Positions 50,401 through 64,000 of a stretch of 64,000 nucleotides of DNA are shown here, one piece after another. Every line of letters begins with the position of its first letter. Position 1 is the first letter of the stretch. A model generated the notes under the pieces. It ran no database searches, had not been told where the DNA came from, and was given only the letters and a program-made list of their open reading frames with translations. The stretch is from the NCBI GenBank assembly GCA_958496175.1, contig OY292280.1, positions 14,446,001 through 14,510,000 of the forward strand, read 5' to 3'. The translations under genes were made by a program, and so were the position numbers. Origin of the DNA: Sisyra terminalis. Its lineage: Eukaryota > Arthropoda > Insecta > Neuroptera > Sisyridae.

Positions 50401-53400
50401 AATCACTTGAAGTTAACACTTATATTTATTAAATGTTTCTTTAAAAAACCCGAAAGTGCATTTTATTTACAAACACTACTTTAATAAACCGCGCGCGGAA
50501 AAAAAAACAACGGAAAGTGACCTAAAGTGGTTCCACTAAAGAGCCCAAACCCCCTAGCTGAAAAGGAATCAAGTGGGATTAGGTAAAAAAAATCTACGGA
50601 CTTAACTTTAATTGAAGTCCTCGTCTGCTACAAACGCCTTCCAGGAACAGGTACTCCAAAGCACAGCTTCCATCTCCAGCTCTATAACTCCAGGAATTGA
50701 AGATCACTAAAGTTCTCAAAAGCACTTTTATAACCGATCGCGACGCGACACGAACTTTCGTGTATCTTTCCCGAAACTTTCGCGGAACTTTCGAATAAAG
50801 ATTTGAATTTTACGCTTTATAACTTAAAAGCGTTGATTTGTTAAAATTCGCGAATTCCGGATAATGTATTCAACGTAGAATACATAGTTAAAACCCGCGC
50901 GTAACGAAACGGAATTTTTACGGCGGAAGTCGAAACGATTCACTACACTGAACTCCTTTTCTTTTTAACTAGAAAAGAAAAAAAAGGATAAGTATTGAAA
51001 GATACACTATACTTTAACTTAAATATAGATACTTACGAGGAGGATAAAACCCCATCTACCGCAAATATCCTCGAAATACACCAACTGCCGAAATTGACGC
51101 TGCTCCTCCTAGCGATGTCCATCCAGTAGAACCAATATATAGAATCCCTCCAAATCTTCCATAATTCCCGAAGCTGAATGTTTCAGAATTAATTGATCCT
51201 TGATTTCAATCTTTATGCAACAATAATTAAAGTAGAAACTATCATTAGTATGAAACAATCAAATTAGTTCCAAAATTTCTTACTAACAATGACCTTCTTA
51301 ATTGTGGATGAAGTATTCTTATTTCTTTTGTATCCTTTTTATGTGATCATTAACTTCTTTTTTAGGCTAAAAATGAAACAAATGGATTAGTATGGTATAT
51401 ATCATGTCAATACTTAAATACATACGAGAAAAATGATTCTATTGCAGTTGTCAAAGTTTCTTATATTTGGGAAGAACGGCTTAAATGTCTATTAAGACGT
51501 TGATACAATTGGCGAATAGTAGAGATCCTTGATCCTCATAAAATTAAACTTTCGTTTCAGAATGTCCTCAACTTGTATTATCAGTTATTTTAAATGGTGC
51601 AACTAAATATTCTCAAATATCTCATTTTTATTTGAACGGCGATTTGTTAAAGCAATCTAAAAAAATAGTAACCACAACCTTTTACCGTTTACCTTATCCT
51701 TTTTACAAACATATCCATTTGCTAGTAGGGAAGAAAAGTTAAACTGAAATATTTTTTGTACTTTTTTTTCTGGATGGAAAATGGAATTTTATACCACCAG
51801 AACTTTAGGTTCCTCTGTGTATTCTTCTGGGATATATCTGTGATTCAATGAATATCAATAATTTTGAGACATTTTATTCCATCAACAGCAATAACAACTC
51901 TTTGTTAACAATTATCTTCGATTACCTCGTAAAACATAAAAATAATTGGAACTTCTCCTGAAACTGAAGAAACATATTAATTTTACATTCAAATCAAACA
52001 TAAATATTGTATCTTACCAAAGTTTTACTGAGACATAGTAAATTGTCATAGAAGTTCTTGAAGATGATCATGATTTTCAACTCTATTTTCCAACTTTCCA
52101 TAGAATGATAATGCCACGAATGCACCATTTAATGAATCTGGAGAGAAAAAATATTAATATTATTTGGTACACTGTTCGAATGGCTTAAATATAGTGCATC
52201 ATACCAAATTTTCCTTATGATCCATTACATTTTCCTGGATATGCTTCAGGACAATAATGTATGGTAATGATGGATTAAAGATGAAATTCTCCTTTCCGAA
52301 GCCACTTCCACGCCGAATCCAAATCCGAATGGCACTAATAAGTCACTTAAACACTTTAACACTAATTCCTGAAGGGAATAACACTTTCACAACACTAATC
52401 ACTTAGCCCGAAACGCGTAATCCAGAATGTGTGACGGAAGCGCACTCACTAATATATTTTTATACACTTTGTCTGTCTATTCAAAAAAATTATTTAAAGA
52501 CGGAGGAAGAAAAAAAAAATTAGTAAGAAAAAAGCTTGACTCTATCTCTATGCTACAATAGAGAGTATCAACATTTTGGCAATCCCTGCTACAAGGGACA
52601 TCCCCATTTACCTGCCTGTAACATTGAAACCACTTTGGCCACCAGCTACTTAACGCTACTAAGCTAATCGTTGCAACCAGGATTCGAACTCGTACCCAAC
52701 ATCAATTGATGTCCTGGAATCCAATACCTAACGAATCGCGAACAAAAATGCACTTTATTTGTACGGATAATCACTTGAAGTTAACACTTATATTTATTAA
52801 ATGTTTCTTTAAAAAACCCGAAAGTGCATTTTATTTACAAACACTACTTTAATAAACCGCGCGCGGAAAAAAAAACAACGGAAAGTGACCTAAAGTGGTT
52901 CCACTAAAGAGCCCAAACCCCCTAGCTGAAAAGGAATCAAGTGGGATTAGGTAAAAAAAATCTACGGACTTAACTTTAATTGAAGTCCTCGTCTGCTACA
53001 AACGCCTTCCAGGAACAGGTACTCCAAAGCACAGCTTCCATCTCCAGCTCTATAACTCCAGGAATTGAAGATCACTAAAGTTCTCAAAAGCACTTTTATA
53101 ACCGATCGCGACGCGACACGAACTTTCGTGTATCTTTCCCGAAACTTTCGCGGAACTTTCGAATAAAGATTTGAATTTTACGCTTTATAACTTAAAAGCG
53201 TTGATTTGTTAAAATTCGCGAATTCCGGATAATGTATTCAACGTAGAATACATAGTTAAAACCCGCGCGTAACGAAACGGAATTTTTACGGCGGAAGTCG
53301 AAACGATTCACTACACTGAACTCCTTTTCTTTTTAACTAGAAAAGAAAAAAAAGGATAAGTATTGAAAGATACACTATACTTTAACTTAAATATAGATAC

Positions 53401-56400
53401 TTACGAGGAGGATAAAACCCCATCTACCGCAAATATCCTCGAAATACACCAACTGCCGAAATTGACGCTGCTCCTCCTAGCGATGTCCATCCAGTAGAAC
53501 CAATATATAGAATCCCTCCAAATCTTCCATAATTCCCGAAGCTGAATGTTTCAGAATTAATTGATCCTTGATTTCAATCTTTATGCAACAATAATTAAAG
53601 TAGAAACTATCATTAGTATGAAACAATCAAATTAGTTCCAAAATTTCTTACTAACAATGACCTTCTTAATTGTGGATGAAGTATTCTTATTTCTTTTGTA
53701 TCCTTTTTATGTGATCATTAACTTCTTTTTTAGGCTAAAAATGAAACAAATGGATTAGTATGGTATATATCATGTCAATACTTAAATACATACGAGAAAA
53801 ATGATTCCATTGCAGTTGTCAAAGTTTCTTATATTTGGGAAGAACGGCTTAAATGTCTATTAAGACGTTGATACAATTGGCGAATAGTAGAGATCCTTGA
53901 TCCTCATAAAATTAAACTTTCGTTTCAGAATGTCCTCAACTTGTATTATCAGTTATTTTAAATGGTGCAACTAAATATTCTCAAATATCTCATTTTTATT
54001 TGAACGGCGATTTGTTAAAGCAATCTAAAAAAATAGTAACCACAACCTTTTACCGTTTACCTTATCCTTTTTACAAACATATCCATTTGCTAGTAGGGAA
54101 GAAAAGTTAAACTGAAATATTTTTTGTACTTTTTTTTCTGGATGGAAAATGGAATTTTATACCACCAGAACTTTAGGTTCCTCTGTGTATTCTTCTGGGA
54201 TATATCTGTGATTCAATGAATATCAATAATTTTGAGACATTTTATTCCATCAACAGCAATAACAACTCTTTGTTAACAATTATCTTCGATTACCTCGTAA
54301 AACATAAAAATAATTGGAACTTCTCCTGAAACTGAAGAAACATATTAATTTTACATTCAAATCAAACATAAATATTGTATCTTACCAAAGTTTTACTGAG
54401 ACATAGTAAATTGTCATAGAAGTTCTTGAAGATGATCATGATTTTCAACTCTATTTTCCAACTTTCCATAGAATGATAATGCCACGAATGCACCATTTAA
54501 TGAATCTGGAGAGAAAAAATATTAATATTATTTGGTACACTGTTCGAATGGCTTAAATATAGTGCATCATACCAAATTTTCCTTATGATCCATTACATTT
54601 TCCTGGATATGCTTCAGGACAATAATGTATGGTAATGATGGATTAAAGATGAAATTCTCCTTTCCGAAGCCACTTCCACGCCGAATCCAAATCCGAATGG
54701 CACTAATAAGTCACTTAAACACTTTAACACTAATTCCTGAAGGGAATAACACTTTCACAACACTAATCACTTAGCCCGAAACGCGTAATCCAGAATGTGT
54801 GACGGAAGCGCACTCACTAATATATTTTTATACACTTTGTCTGTCTATTCAAAAAAATTATTTAAAGACGGAGGAAGAAAAAAAAAATTAGTAAGAAAAA
54901 AGCTTGACTCTATCTCTATGCTACAATAGAGAGTATCAACATTTTGGCAATCCCTGCTACAAGGGACATCCCCATTTACCTGCCTGTAACATTGAAACCA
55001 CTTTGGCCACCAGCTACTTAACGCTACTAAGCTAATCGTTGCAACCAGGATTCGAACTCGTACCCAACATCAATTGATGTCCTGGAATCCAATACCTAAC
55101 GAATCGCGAACAAAAATGCACTTTATTTGTACGGATAATCACTTGAAGTTAACACTTATATTTATTAAATGTTTCTTTAAAAAACCCGAAAGTGCATTTT
55201 ATTTACAAACACTACTTTAATAAACCGCGCGCGGAAAAAAAAACAACGGAAAGTGACCTAAAGTGGTTCCACTAAAGAGCCCAAACCCCCTAGCTGAAAA
55301 GGAATCAAGTGGGATTAGGTAAAAAAAATCTACGGACTTAACTTTAATTGAAGTCCTCGTCTGCTACAAACGCCTTCCAGGAACAGGTACTCCAAAGCAC
55401 AGCTTCCATCTCCAGCTCTATAACTCCAGGAATTGAAGATCACTAAAGTTCTCAAAAGCACTTTTATAACCGATCGCGACGCGACACGAACTTTCGTGTA
55501 TCTTTCCCGAAACTTTCGCGGAACTTTCGAATAAAGATTTGAATTTTACGCTTTATAACTTAAAAGCGTTGATTTGTTAAAATTCGCGAATTCCGGATAA
55601 TGTATTCAACGTAGAATACATAGTTAAAACCCGCGCGTAACGAAACGGAATTTTTACGGCGGAAGTCGAAACGATTCACTACACTGAACTCCTTTTCTTT
55701 TTAACTAGAAAAGAAAAAAAAGGATAAGTATTGAAAGATACACTATACTTTAACTTAAATATAGATACTTACGAGGAGGATAAAACCCCATCTACCGCAA
55801 ATATCCTCGAAATACACCAACTGCCGAAATTGACGCTGCTCCTCCTAGCGATGTCCATCCAGTAGAACCAATATATAGAATCCCTCCAAATCTTCCATAA
55901 TTCCCGAAGCTGAATGTTTCAGAATTAATTGATCCTTGATTTCAATCTTTATGCAACAATAATTAAAGTAGAAACTATCATTAGTATGAAACAATCAAAT
56001 TAGTTCCAAAATTTCTTACTAACAATGACCTTCTTAATTGTGGATGAAGTATTCTTATTTCTTTTGTATCCTTTTTATGTGATCATTAACTTCTTTTTTA
56101 GGCTAAAAATGAAACAAATGGATTAGTATGGTATATATCATGTCAATACTTAAATACATACGAGAAAAATGATTCCATTGCAGTTGTCAAAGTTTCTTAT
56201 ATTTGGGAAGAACGGCTTAAATGTCTATTTAATGTCTATTAAGACGTTGATACAATTGGCGAATAGTAGAGATCCTTGATCCTCATAAAATTAAACTTTC
56301 GTTTCAGAATGTCCTCAACTTGTATTATCAGTTATTTTAAATGGTGCAACTAAATATTCTCAAATATCTCATTTTTATTTGAACGGCGATTTGTTAAAGC

Positions 56401-59400
56401 AATCTAAAAAAATAGTAACCACAACCTTTTACCGTTTACCTTATCCTTTTTACAAACATATCCATTTGCTAGTAGGGAAGAAAAGTTAAACTGAAATATT
56501 TTTTGTACTTTTTTTTCTGGATGGAAAATGGAATTTTATACCACCAGAACTTTAGGTTCCTCTGTGTATTCTTCTGGGATATATCTGTGATTCAATGAAT
56601 ATCAATAATTTTGAGACATTTTATTCCATCAACAGCAATAACAACTCTTTGTTAACAATTATCTTCGATTACCTCGTAAAACATAAAAATAATTGGAACT
56701 TCTCCTGAAACTGAAGAAACATATTAATTTTACATTCAAATCAAACATAAATATTGTATCTTACCAAAGTTTTACTGAGACATAGTAAATTGTCATAGAA
56801 GTTCTTGAAGATGATCATGATTTTCAACTCTATTTTCCAACTTTCCATAGAATGATAATGCCACGAATGCACCATTTAATGAATCTGGAGAGAAAAAATA
56901 TTAATATTATTTGGTACACTGTTCGAATGGCTTAAATATAGTGCATCATACCAAATTTTCCTTATGATCCATTACATTTTCCTGGATATGCTTCAGGACA
57001 ATAATGTATGGTAATGATGGATTAAAGATGAAATTCTCCTTTCCGAAGCCACTTCCACGCCGAATCCAAATCCGAATGGCACTAATAAGTCACTTAAACA
57101 CTTTAACACTAATTCCTGAAGGGAATAACACTTTCACAACACTAATCACTTAGCCCGAAACGCGTAATCCAGAATGTGTGACGGAAGCGCACTCACTAAT
57201 ATATTTTTATACACTTTGTCTGTCTATTCAAAAAAATTATTTAAAGACGGAGGAAGAAAAAAAAAATTAGTAAGAAAAAAGCTTGACTCTATCTCTATGC
57301 TACAATAGAGAGTATCAACATTTTGGCAATCCCTGCTACAAGGGACATCCCCATTTACCTGCCTGTAACATTGAAACCACTTTGGCCACCAGCTACTTAA
57401 CGCTACTAAGCTAATCGTTGCAACCAGGATTCGAACTCGTACCCAACATCAATTGATGTCCTGGAATCCAATACCTAACGAATCGCGAACAAAAATGCAC
57501 TTTATTTGTACGGATAATCACTTGAAGTTAACACTTATATTTATTAAATGTTTCTTTAAAAAACCCGAAAGTGCATTTTATTTACAAACACTACTTTAAT
57601 AAACCGCGCGCGGAAAAAAAAACAACGGAAAGTGACCTAAAGTGGTTCCACTAAAGAGCCCAAACCCCCTAGCTGAAAAGGAATCAAGTGGGATTAGGTA
57701 AAAAAAATCTACGGACTTAACTTTAATTGAAGTCCTCGTCTGCTACAAACGCCTTCCAGGAACAGGTACTCCAAAGCACAGCTTCCATCTCCAGCTCTAT
57801 AACTCCAGGAATTGAAGATCACTAAAGTTCTCAAAAGCACTTTTATAACCGATCGCGACGCGACACGAACTTTCGTGTATCTTTCCCGAAACTTTCGCGG
57901 AACTTTCGAATAAAGATTTGAATTTTACGCTTTATAACTTAAAAGCGTTGATTTGTTAAAATTCGCGAATTCCGGATAATGTATTCAACGTAGAATACAT
58001 AGTTAAAACCCGCGCGTAACGAAACGGAATTTTTACGGCGGAAGTCGAAACGATTCACTACACTGAACTCCTTTTCTTTTTAACTAGAAAAGAAAAAAAA
58101 GGATAAGTATTGAAAGATACACTATACTTTAACTTAAATATAGATACTTACGAGGAGGATAAAACCCCATCTACCGCAAATATCCTCGAAATACACCAAC
58201 TGCCGAAATTGACGCTGCTCCTCCTAGCGATGTCCATCCAGTAGAACCAATATATAGAATCCCTCCAAATCTTCCATAATTCCCGAAGCTGAATGTTTCA
58301 GAATTAATTGATCCTTGATTTCAATCTTTATGCAACAATAATTAAAGTAGAAACTATCATTAGTATGAAACAATCAAATTAGTTCCAAAATTTCTTACTA
58401 ACAATGACCTTCTTAATTGTGGATGAAGTATTCTTATTTCTTTTGTATCCTTTTTATGTGATCATTAACTTCTTTTTTAGGCTAAAAATGAAACAAATGG
58501 ATTAGTATGGTATATATCATGTCAATACTTAAATACATACGAGAAAAATGATTCCATTGCAGTTGTCAAAGTTTCTTATATTTGGGAAGAACGGCTTAAA
58601 TGTCTATTAAGACGTTGATACAATTGGCGAATAGTAGAGATCCTTGATCCTCATAAAATTAAACTTTCGTTTCAGAATGTCCTCAACTTGTATTATCAGT
58701 TATTTTAAATGGTGCAACTAAATATTCTCAAATATCTCATTTTTATTTGAACGGCGATTTGTTAAAGCAATCTAAAAAAATAGTAACCACAACCTTTTAC
58801 CGTTTACCTTATCCTTTTTACAAACATATCCATTTGCTAGTAGGGAAGAAAAGTTAAACTGAAATATTTTTTGTACTTTTTTTTCTGGATGGAAAATGGA
58901 ATTTTATACCACCAGAACTTTAGGTTCCTCTGTGTATTCTTCTGGGATATATCTGTGATTCAATGAATATCAATAATTTTGAGACATTTTATTCCATCAA
59001 CAGCAATAACAACTCTTTGTTAACAATTATCTTCGATTACCTCGTAAAACATAAAAATAATTGGAACTTCTCCTGAAACTGAAGAAACATATTAATTTTA
59101 CATTCAAATCAAACATAAATATTGTATCTTACCAAAGTTTTACTGAGACATAGTAAATTGTCATAGAAGTTCTTGAAGATGATCATGATTTTCAACTCTA
59201 TTTTCCAACTTTCCATAGAATGATAATGCCACGAATGCACCATTTAATGAATCTGGAGAGAAAAAATATTAATATTATTTGGTACACTGTTCGAATGGCT
59301 TAAATATAGTGCATCATACCAAATTTTCCTTATGATCCATTACATTTTCCTGGATATGCTTCAGGACAATAATGTATGGTAATGATGGATTAAAGATGAA

Positions 59401-62400
59401 ATTCTCCTTTCCGAAGCCACTTCCACGCCGAATCCAAATCCGAATGGCACTAATAAGTCACTTAAACACTTTAACACTAATTCCTGAAGGGAATAACACT
59501 TTCACAACACTAATCACTTAGCCCGAAACGCGTAATCCAGAATGTGTGACGGAAGCGCACTCACTAATATATTTTTATACACTTTGTCTGTCTATTCAAA
59601 AAAATTATTTAAAGACGGAGGAAGAAAAAAAAATTAGTAAGAAAAAAGCTTGACTCTATCTCTATGCTACAATAGAGAGTATCAACATTTTGGCAATCCC
59701 TGCTACAAGGGACATCCCCATTTACCTGCCTGTAACATTGAAACCACTTTGGCCACCAGCTACTTAACGCTACTAAGCTAATCGTTGCAACCAGGATTCG
59801 AACTCGTACCCAACATCAATTGATGTCCTGGAATCCAATACCTAACGAATCGCGAACAAAAATGCACTTTATTTGTACGGATAATCACTTGAAGTTAACA
59901 CTTATATTTATTAAATGTTTCTTTAAAAAACCCGAAAGTGCATTTTATTTACAAACACTACTTTAATAAACCGCGCGCGGAAAAAAAAACAACGGAAAGT
60001 GACCTAAAGTGGTTCCACTAAAGAGCCCAAACCCCCTAGCTGAAAAGGAATCAAGTGGGATTAGGTAAAAAAAATCTACGGACTTAACTTTAATTGAAGT
60101 CCTCGTCTGCTACAAACGCCTTCCAGGAACAGGTACTCCAAAGCACAGCTTCCATCTCCAGCTCTATAACTCCAGGAATTGAAGATCACTAAAGTTCTCA
60201 AAAGCACTTTTATAACCGATCGCGACGCGACACGAACTTTCGTGTATCTTTCCCGAAACTTTCGCGGAACTTTCGAATAAAGATTTGAATTTTACGCTTT
60301 ATAACTTAAAAGCGTTGATTTGTTAAAATTCGCGAATTCCGGATAATGTATTCAACGTAGAATACATAGTTAAAACCCGCGCGTAACGAAACGGAATTTT
60401 TACGGCGGAAGTCGAAACGATTCACTACACTGAACTCCTTTTCTTTTTAACTAGAAAAGAAAAAAAAGGATAAGTATTGAAAGATACACTATACTTTAAC
60501 TTAAATATAGATACTTACGAGGAGGATAAAACCCCATCTACCGCAAATATCCTCGAAATACACCAACTGCCGAAATTGACGCTGCTCCTCCTAGCGATGT
60601 CCATCCAGTAGAACCAATATATAGAATCCCTCCAAATCTTCCATAATTCCCGAAGCTGAATGTTTCAGAATTAATTGATCCTTGATTTCAATCTTTATGC
60701 AACAATAATTAAAGTAGAAACTATCATTAGTATGAAACAATCAAATTAGTTCCAAAATTTCTTACTAACAATGACCTTCTTAATTGTGGATGAAGTATTC
60801 TTATTTCTTTTGTATCCTTTTTATGTGATCATTAACTTCTTTTTTAGGCTAAAAATGAAACAAATGGATTAGTATGGTATATATCATGTCAATACTTAAA
60901 TACATACGAGAAAAATGATTCCATTGCAGTTGTCAAAGTTTCTTATATTTGGGAAGAACGGCTTAAATGTCTATTTAATGTCTATTAAGACGTTGATACA
61001 ATTGGCGAATAGTAGAGATCCTTGATCCTCATAAAATTAAACTTTCGTTTCAGAATGTCCTCAACTTGTATTATCAGTTATTTTAAATGGTGCAACTAAA
61101 TATTCTCAAATATCTCATTTTTATTTGAACGGCGATTTGTTAAAGCAATCTAAAAAAATAGTAACCACAACCTTTTACCGTTTACCTTATCCTTTTTACA
61201 AACATATCCATTTGCTAGTAGGGAAGAAAAGTTAAACTGAAATATTTTTTGTACTTTTTTTTCTGGATGGAAAATGGAATTTTATACCACCAGAACTTTA
61301 GGTTCCTCTGTGTATTCTTCTGGGATATATCTGTGATTCAATGAATATCAATAATTTTGAGACATTTTATTCCATCAACAGCAATAACAACTCTTTGTTA
61401 ACAATTATCTTCGATTACCTCGTAAAACATAAAAATAATTGGAACTTCTCCTGAAACTGAAGAAACATATTAATTTTACATTCAAATCAAACATAAATAT
61501 TGTATCTTACCAAAGTTTTACTGAGACATAGTAAATTGTCATAGAAGTTCTTGAAGATGATCATGATTTTCAACTCTATTTTCCAACTTTCCATAGAATG
61601 ATAATGCCACGAATGCACCATTTAATGAATCTGGAGAGAAAAAATATTAATATTATTTGGTACACTGTTCGAATGGCTTAAATATAGTGCATCATACCAA
61701 ATTTTCCTTATGATCCATTACATTTTCCTGGATATGCTTCAGGACAATAATGTATGGTAATGATGGATTAAAGATGAAATTCTCCTTTCCGAAGCCACTT
61801 CCACGCCGAATCCAAATCCGAATGGCACTAATAAGTCACTTAAACACTTTAACACTAATTCCTGAAGGGAATAACACTTTCACAACACTAATCACTTAGC
61901 CCGAAACGCGTAATCCAGAATGTGTGACGGAAGCGCACTCACTAATATATTTTTATACACTTTGTCTGTCTATTCAAAAAAATTATTTAAAGACGGAGGA
62001 AGAAAAAAAAATTAGTAAGAAAAAAGCTTGACTCTATCTCTATGCTACAATAGAGAGTATCAACATTTTGGCAATCCCTGCTACAAGGGACATCCCCATT
62101 TACCTGCCTGTAACATTGAAACCACTTTGGCCACCAGCTACTTAACGCTACTAAGCTAATCGTTGCAACCAGGATTCGAACTCGTACCCAACATCAATTG
62201 ATGTCCTGGAATCCAATACCTAACGAATCGCGAACAAAAATGCACTTTATTTGTACGGATAATCACTTGAAGTTAACACTTATATTTATTAAATGTTTCT
62301 TTAAAAAACCCGAAAGTGCATTTTATTTACAAACACTACTTTAATAAACCGCGCGCGGAAAAAAAAACAACGGAAAGTGACCTAAAGTGGTTCCACTAAA

Positions 62401-62466
62401 GAGCCCAAACCCCCTAGCTGAAAAGGAATCAAGTGGGATTAGGTAAAAAAAATCTACGGACTTAAC

Positions 62467-62551
62467 TTTAATTGAAGTCCTCGTCTGCATCTCAATTCCT
62501 CCGTCCATGGTTTGTTGTCAATTAACCACTGGTATCCGATGATATTGGGTC
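62467..62551 (-). CDS. Possible exon crossing the right edge of the array
   Basis: From acceptor TTTTTTTGCAG the sequence stays open for 85 nt to a GTTAAG donor, in a frame reading IIGYQWLIDNKPWTEELR. The first ~60 nt are unique flank and the last ~20 lie in the array. It is weak evidence for a gene entering the array from the right on the minus strand. I do not recognise the peptide. Confidence 0.25.
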
Positions 62552-64000
62552 CTGCAAAAAAATCATCAGTTTTAGATAATTGCTTTACAGGAATTTCATT
62601 GACTTTTGTATAGCCATTTTTTGTTAGTCGCTTATTGGATTATGCATTGAAAAATGAAATAACAATTTTGAACATTAGGTTTATTTTGAAAATACTGTTA
62701 AAGTTTGCTATAGTCATATTTTAAAATTATTATAAACTTCCAATGTCACGAGTGGGTAGGTGATTTCAATGCACGTACGTCATGTTAGTTGCCTACACAC
62801 AAACATTTTCAAACTTGCGCTGTCTACAATTTAAGCTGCAAGTACGTCATGTCGCTTGAAATGATAGAAGTCACTGGTTTGAGCCTGGGATAAAGGGTAT
62901 TTTTCCTTACGTAGCATTGAAATCCCCAATGTATAGAATGTACAATTTCCCAACTTTGGGGATGAGAATCGAGAAGTTAAAGATTATTTTTTTGAACAAT
63001 GAGAAAAAATATTAACGTGATTCATCATAGATCAATTGAAAATTGACAATCTACACATTTCATTTCGTTTCACGTTAAATAAAAAAGAAATGAATTTATT
63101 TTTTCGAAAAATGTAATGCATTTGACAATGACGAATTTTTTTGCAGAAATTTTTACCAAGTGGGACTAACGGAAAATTACAAAAATGTGTTTAAGTTTTG
63201 AAATTTGACGTTGCATTGATTTTCAGTAGTTTTTTTTTGGAATTTTATTGAATTTTTGGAAATTTCGATCTTTGACTTTCAATGATTTAGCAATGTCATA
63301 TCGGTCATATCATCTCGATGCATTGCAAATTTCATTACAGTGGCTCCCTCCCACATCATTGTCAAATGCACTTCCCAATATGGCGACAATTTTTGGAAAT
63401 GATTTCAAAATGAAAATGTAGGAAAATTTCCACTAACCCGAACATGTGGATAGCGATGACTCGATACCAAACACATTCCACTATCACTTTAAACACTTTT
63501 CACCACTTTACAACTACTTTATACCGAATTTTGGGAGAATTTTCCGGACCGAACTTCAACCTTTGGAATCGCGGAGCATACTAAATGATGGATACGCATT
63601 TGCCCTGCTACCTGGCCAACTGGTACTGCGTTGGTCGCTTCAAGTGCTCTCCTTGCGTTCGTGCGTAATTCACTGCAATTTTATTAGATAAAATTTAAAA
63701 ATTAATTTTAAAATTTTAAAATAATTCATATAAAATTGATTTCATGTCCTAAAATAATGAATATTCGACCACAATTACTTTAAAAGAGCTCTGATAAATA
63801 TTTGAAATAAATAATTTGAAAACATTAAAATTTAAGAAATATTGATGATATCAATGGGACTCGAACTTATTTAATTTCTGGAATAAATTTTTTCCAATAA
63901 AATAATGTTTTTTTTTTTATTATATCCATTTTTCCTGCCACTCCTTTTTCACAAATTTTGGAAAATGTGGAATGTTACTAATCACCATAGATTTTTCCAT
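62552..64000. other. Right flank, no supported gene
   Basis: AT-rich DNA. A GC-richer patch at about 63440-63680 reads on the minus strand like an insect 5' leader (GTGAAAAGTGTTTAAAGTG) with an ATG at 63445 soon followed by a GTTAGT donor. It could be the first exon of the gene whose later exons flank or enter the array. The phase does not fit the 62551 exon, so I leave it unassigned. Confidence 0.3.

Larger units (their letters stand above)
45117..62488. repeat. Macrosatellite-like tandem array, 2.37-kb unit, 7.3 copies
   Basis: Unit starts, set by TGATCCATTACATTTTCC, are 45117, 47484, 49851, 52218, 54586, 56965, 59333 and 61711. The last unit stops at 62488. Unit lengths are 2367, 2367, 2367, 2368, 2379, 2368 and 2378. 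The copies are almost identical. The differences I found are one extra A in an A-run (units 4-6), an 11-bp duplication of AATGTCTATTT (units 5 and 7) and a C/T variant (T in units 1 and 3). Such homogeneity implies recent amplification or continuing conversion. The array ends abruptly on the right. On the left, diverged homology continues to about 44920. Confidence 0.97.

Noticed and set aside
45117..62488. CRISPR array or rDNA repeat as an explanation of the tandem array
   Set aside because: The unit is 2.37 kb with no spacers and no rRNA-like sequence, and the context is a eukaryotic genome.
63446..63691. 81-codon plus-strand frame at the right end
   Set aside because: No recognisable features, and the minus strand looks more like a 5' leader.

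Overview
The window looks like nuclear DNA of an insect. It is very AT-rich, its genes are split by many short introns with GT..AG borders, and the genes I can name have animal, mostly insect-like, homologues. Transposon debris, mainly foldback elements, fills the introns and spacers. I cannot name the species.

Five genes can be reconstructed exon by exon. Each joins in frame across all introns. In order: (1) Naa35/Mak10, the NatC auxiliary subunit, minus strand 6875-15027, 13 coding exons including a 20-nt first exon. (2) A compact, divergent Usp8/UBPY deubiquitinase, plus strand 17141-25448, 14 exons, head-to-head with Naa35. (3) Makorin, a CCCH/RING E3 ligase, minus strand 29227-33250, 4 exons. 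(4) Spf45/RBM17, a splicing factor, plus strand 36753-38606, 4 exons. (5) A GILT-like thiol reductase, minus strand 38822-41190, 4 exons, tail-to-tail with Spf45. These are housekeeping and lysosomal genes with no evident shared pathway.

The left end (1-6 kb) is repeats: a ~295-bp tandem repeat, a microsatellite and several foldback elements. One palindromic MITE family (about 226 bp, ends GGCTCATG..., 8-bp target duplications) occurs at least eight times as full or partial copies. A related older family supplies many more.

The right third is dominated by a nearly perfect tandem array, 45117-62488. It has seven full units of 2367-2379 bp and a third of an eighth. Each unit carries, on the minus strand, two TATA-like boxes, a GC-richer block and degraded copies of two exons. 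Open, correctly spliced versions of those two exons sit in single copy just left of the array (44924-45092). The array therefore looks like a recent amplification of the promoter and 5' region of one unrecognised minus-strand gene. Another possible exon (62467-62551) runs across its right edge. This is the most unusual structure in the window.

All calls come from reading the sequence and remembered family knowledge. No database search was run.
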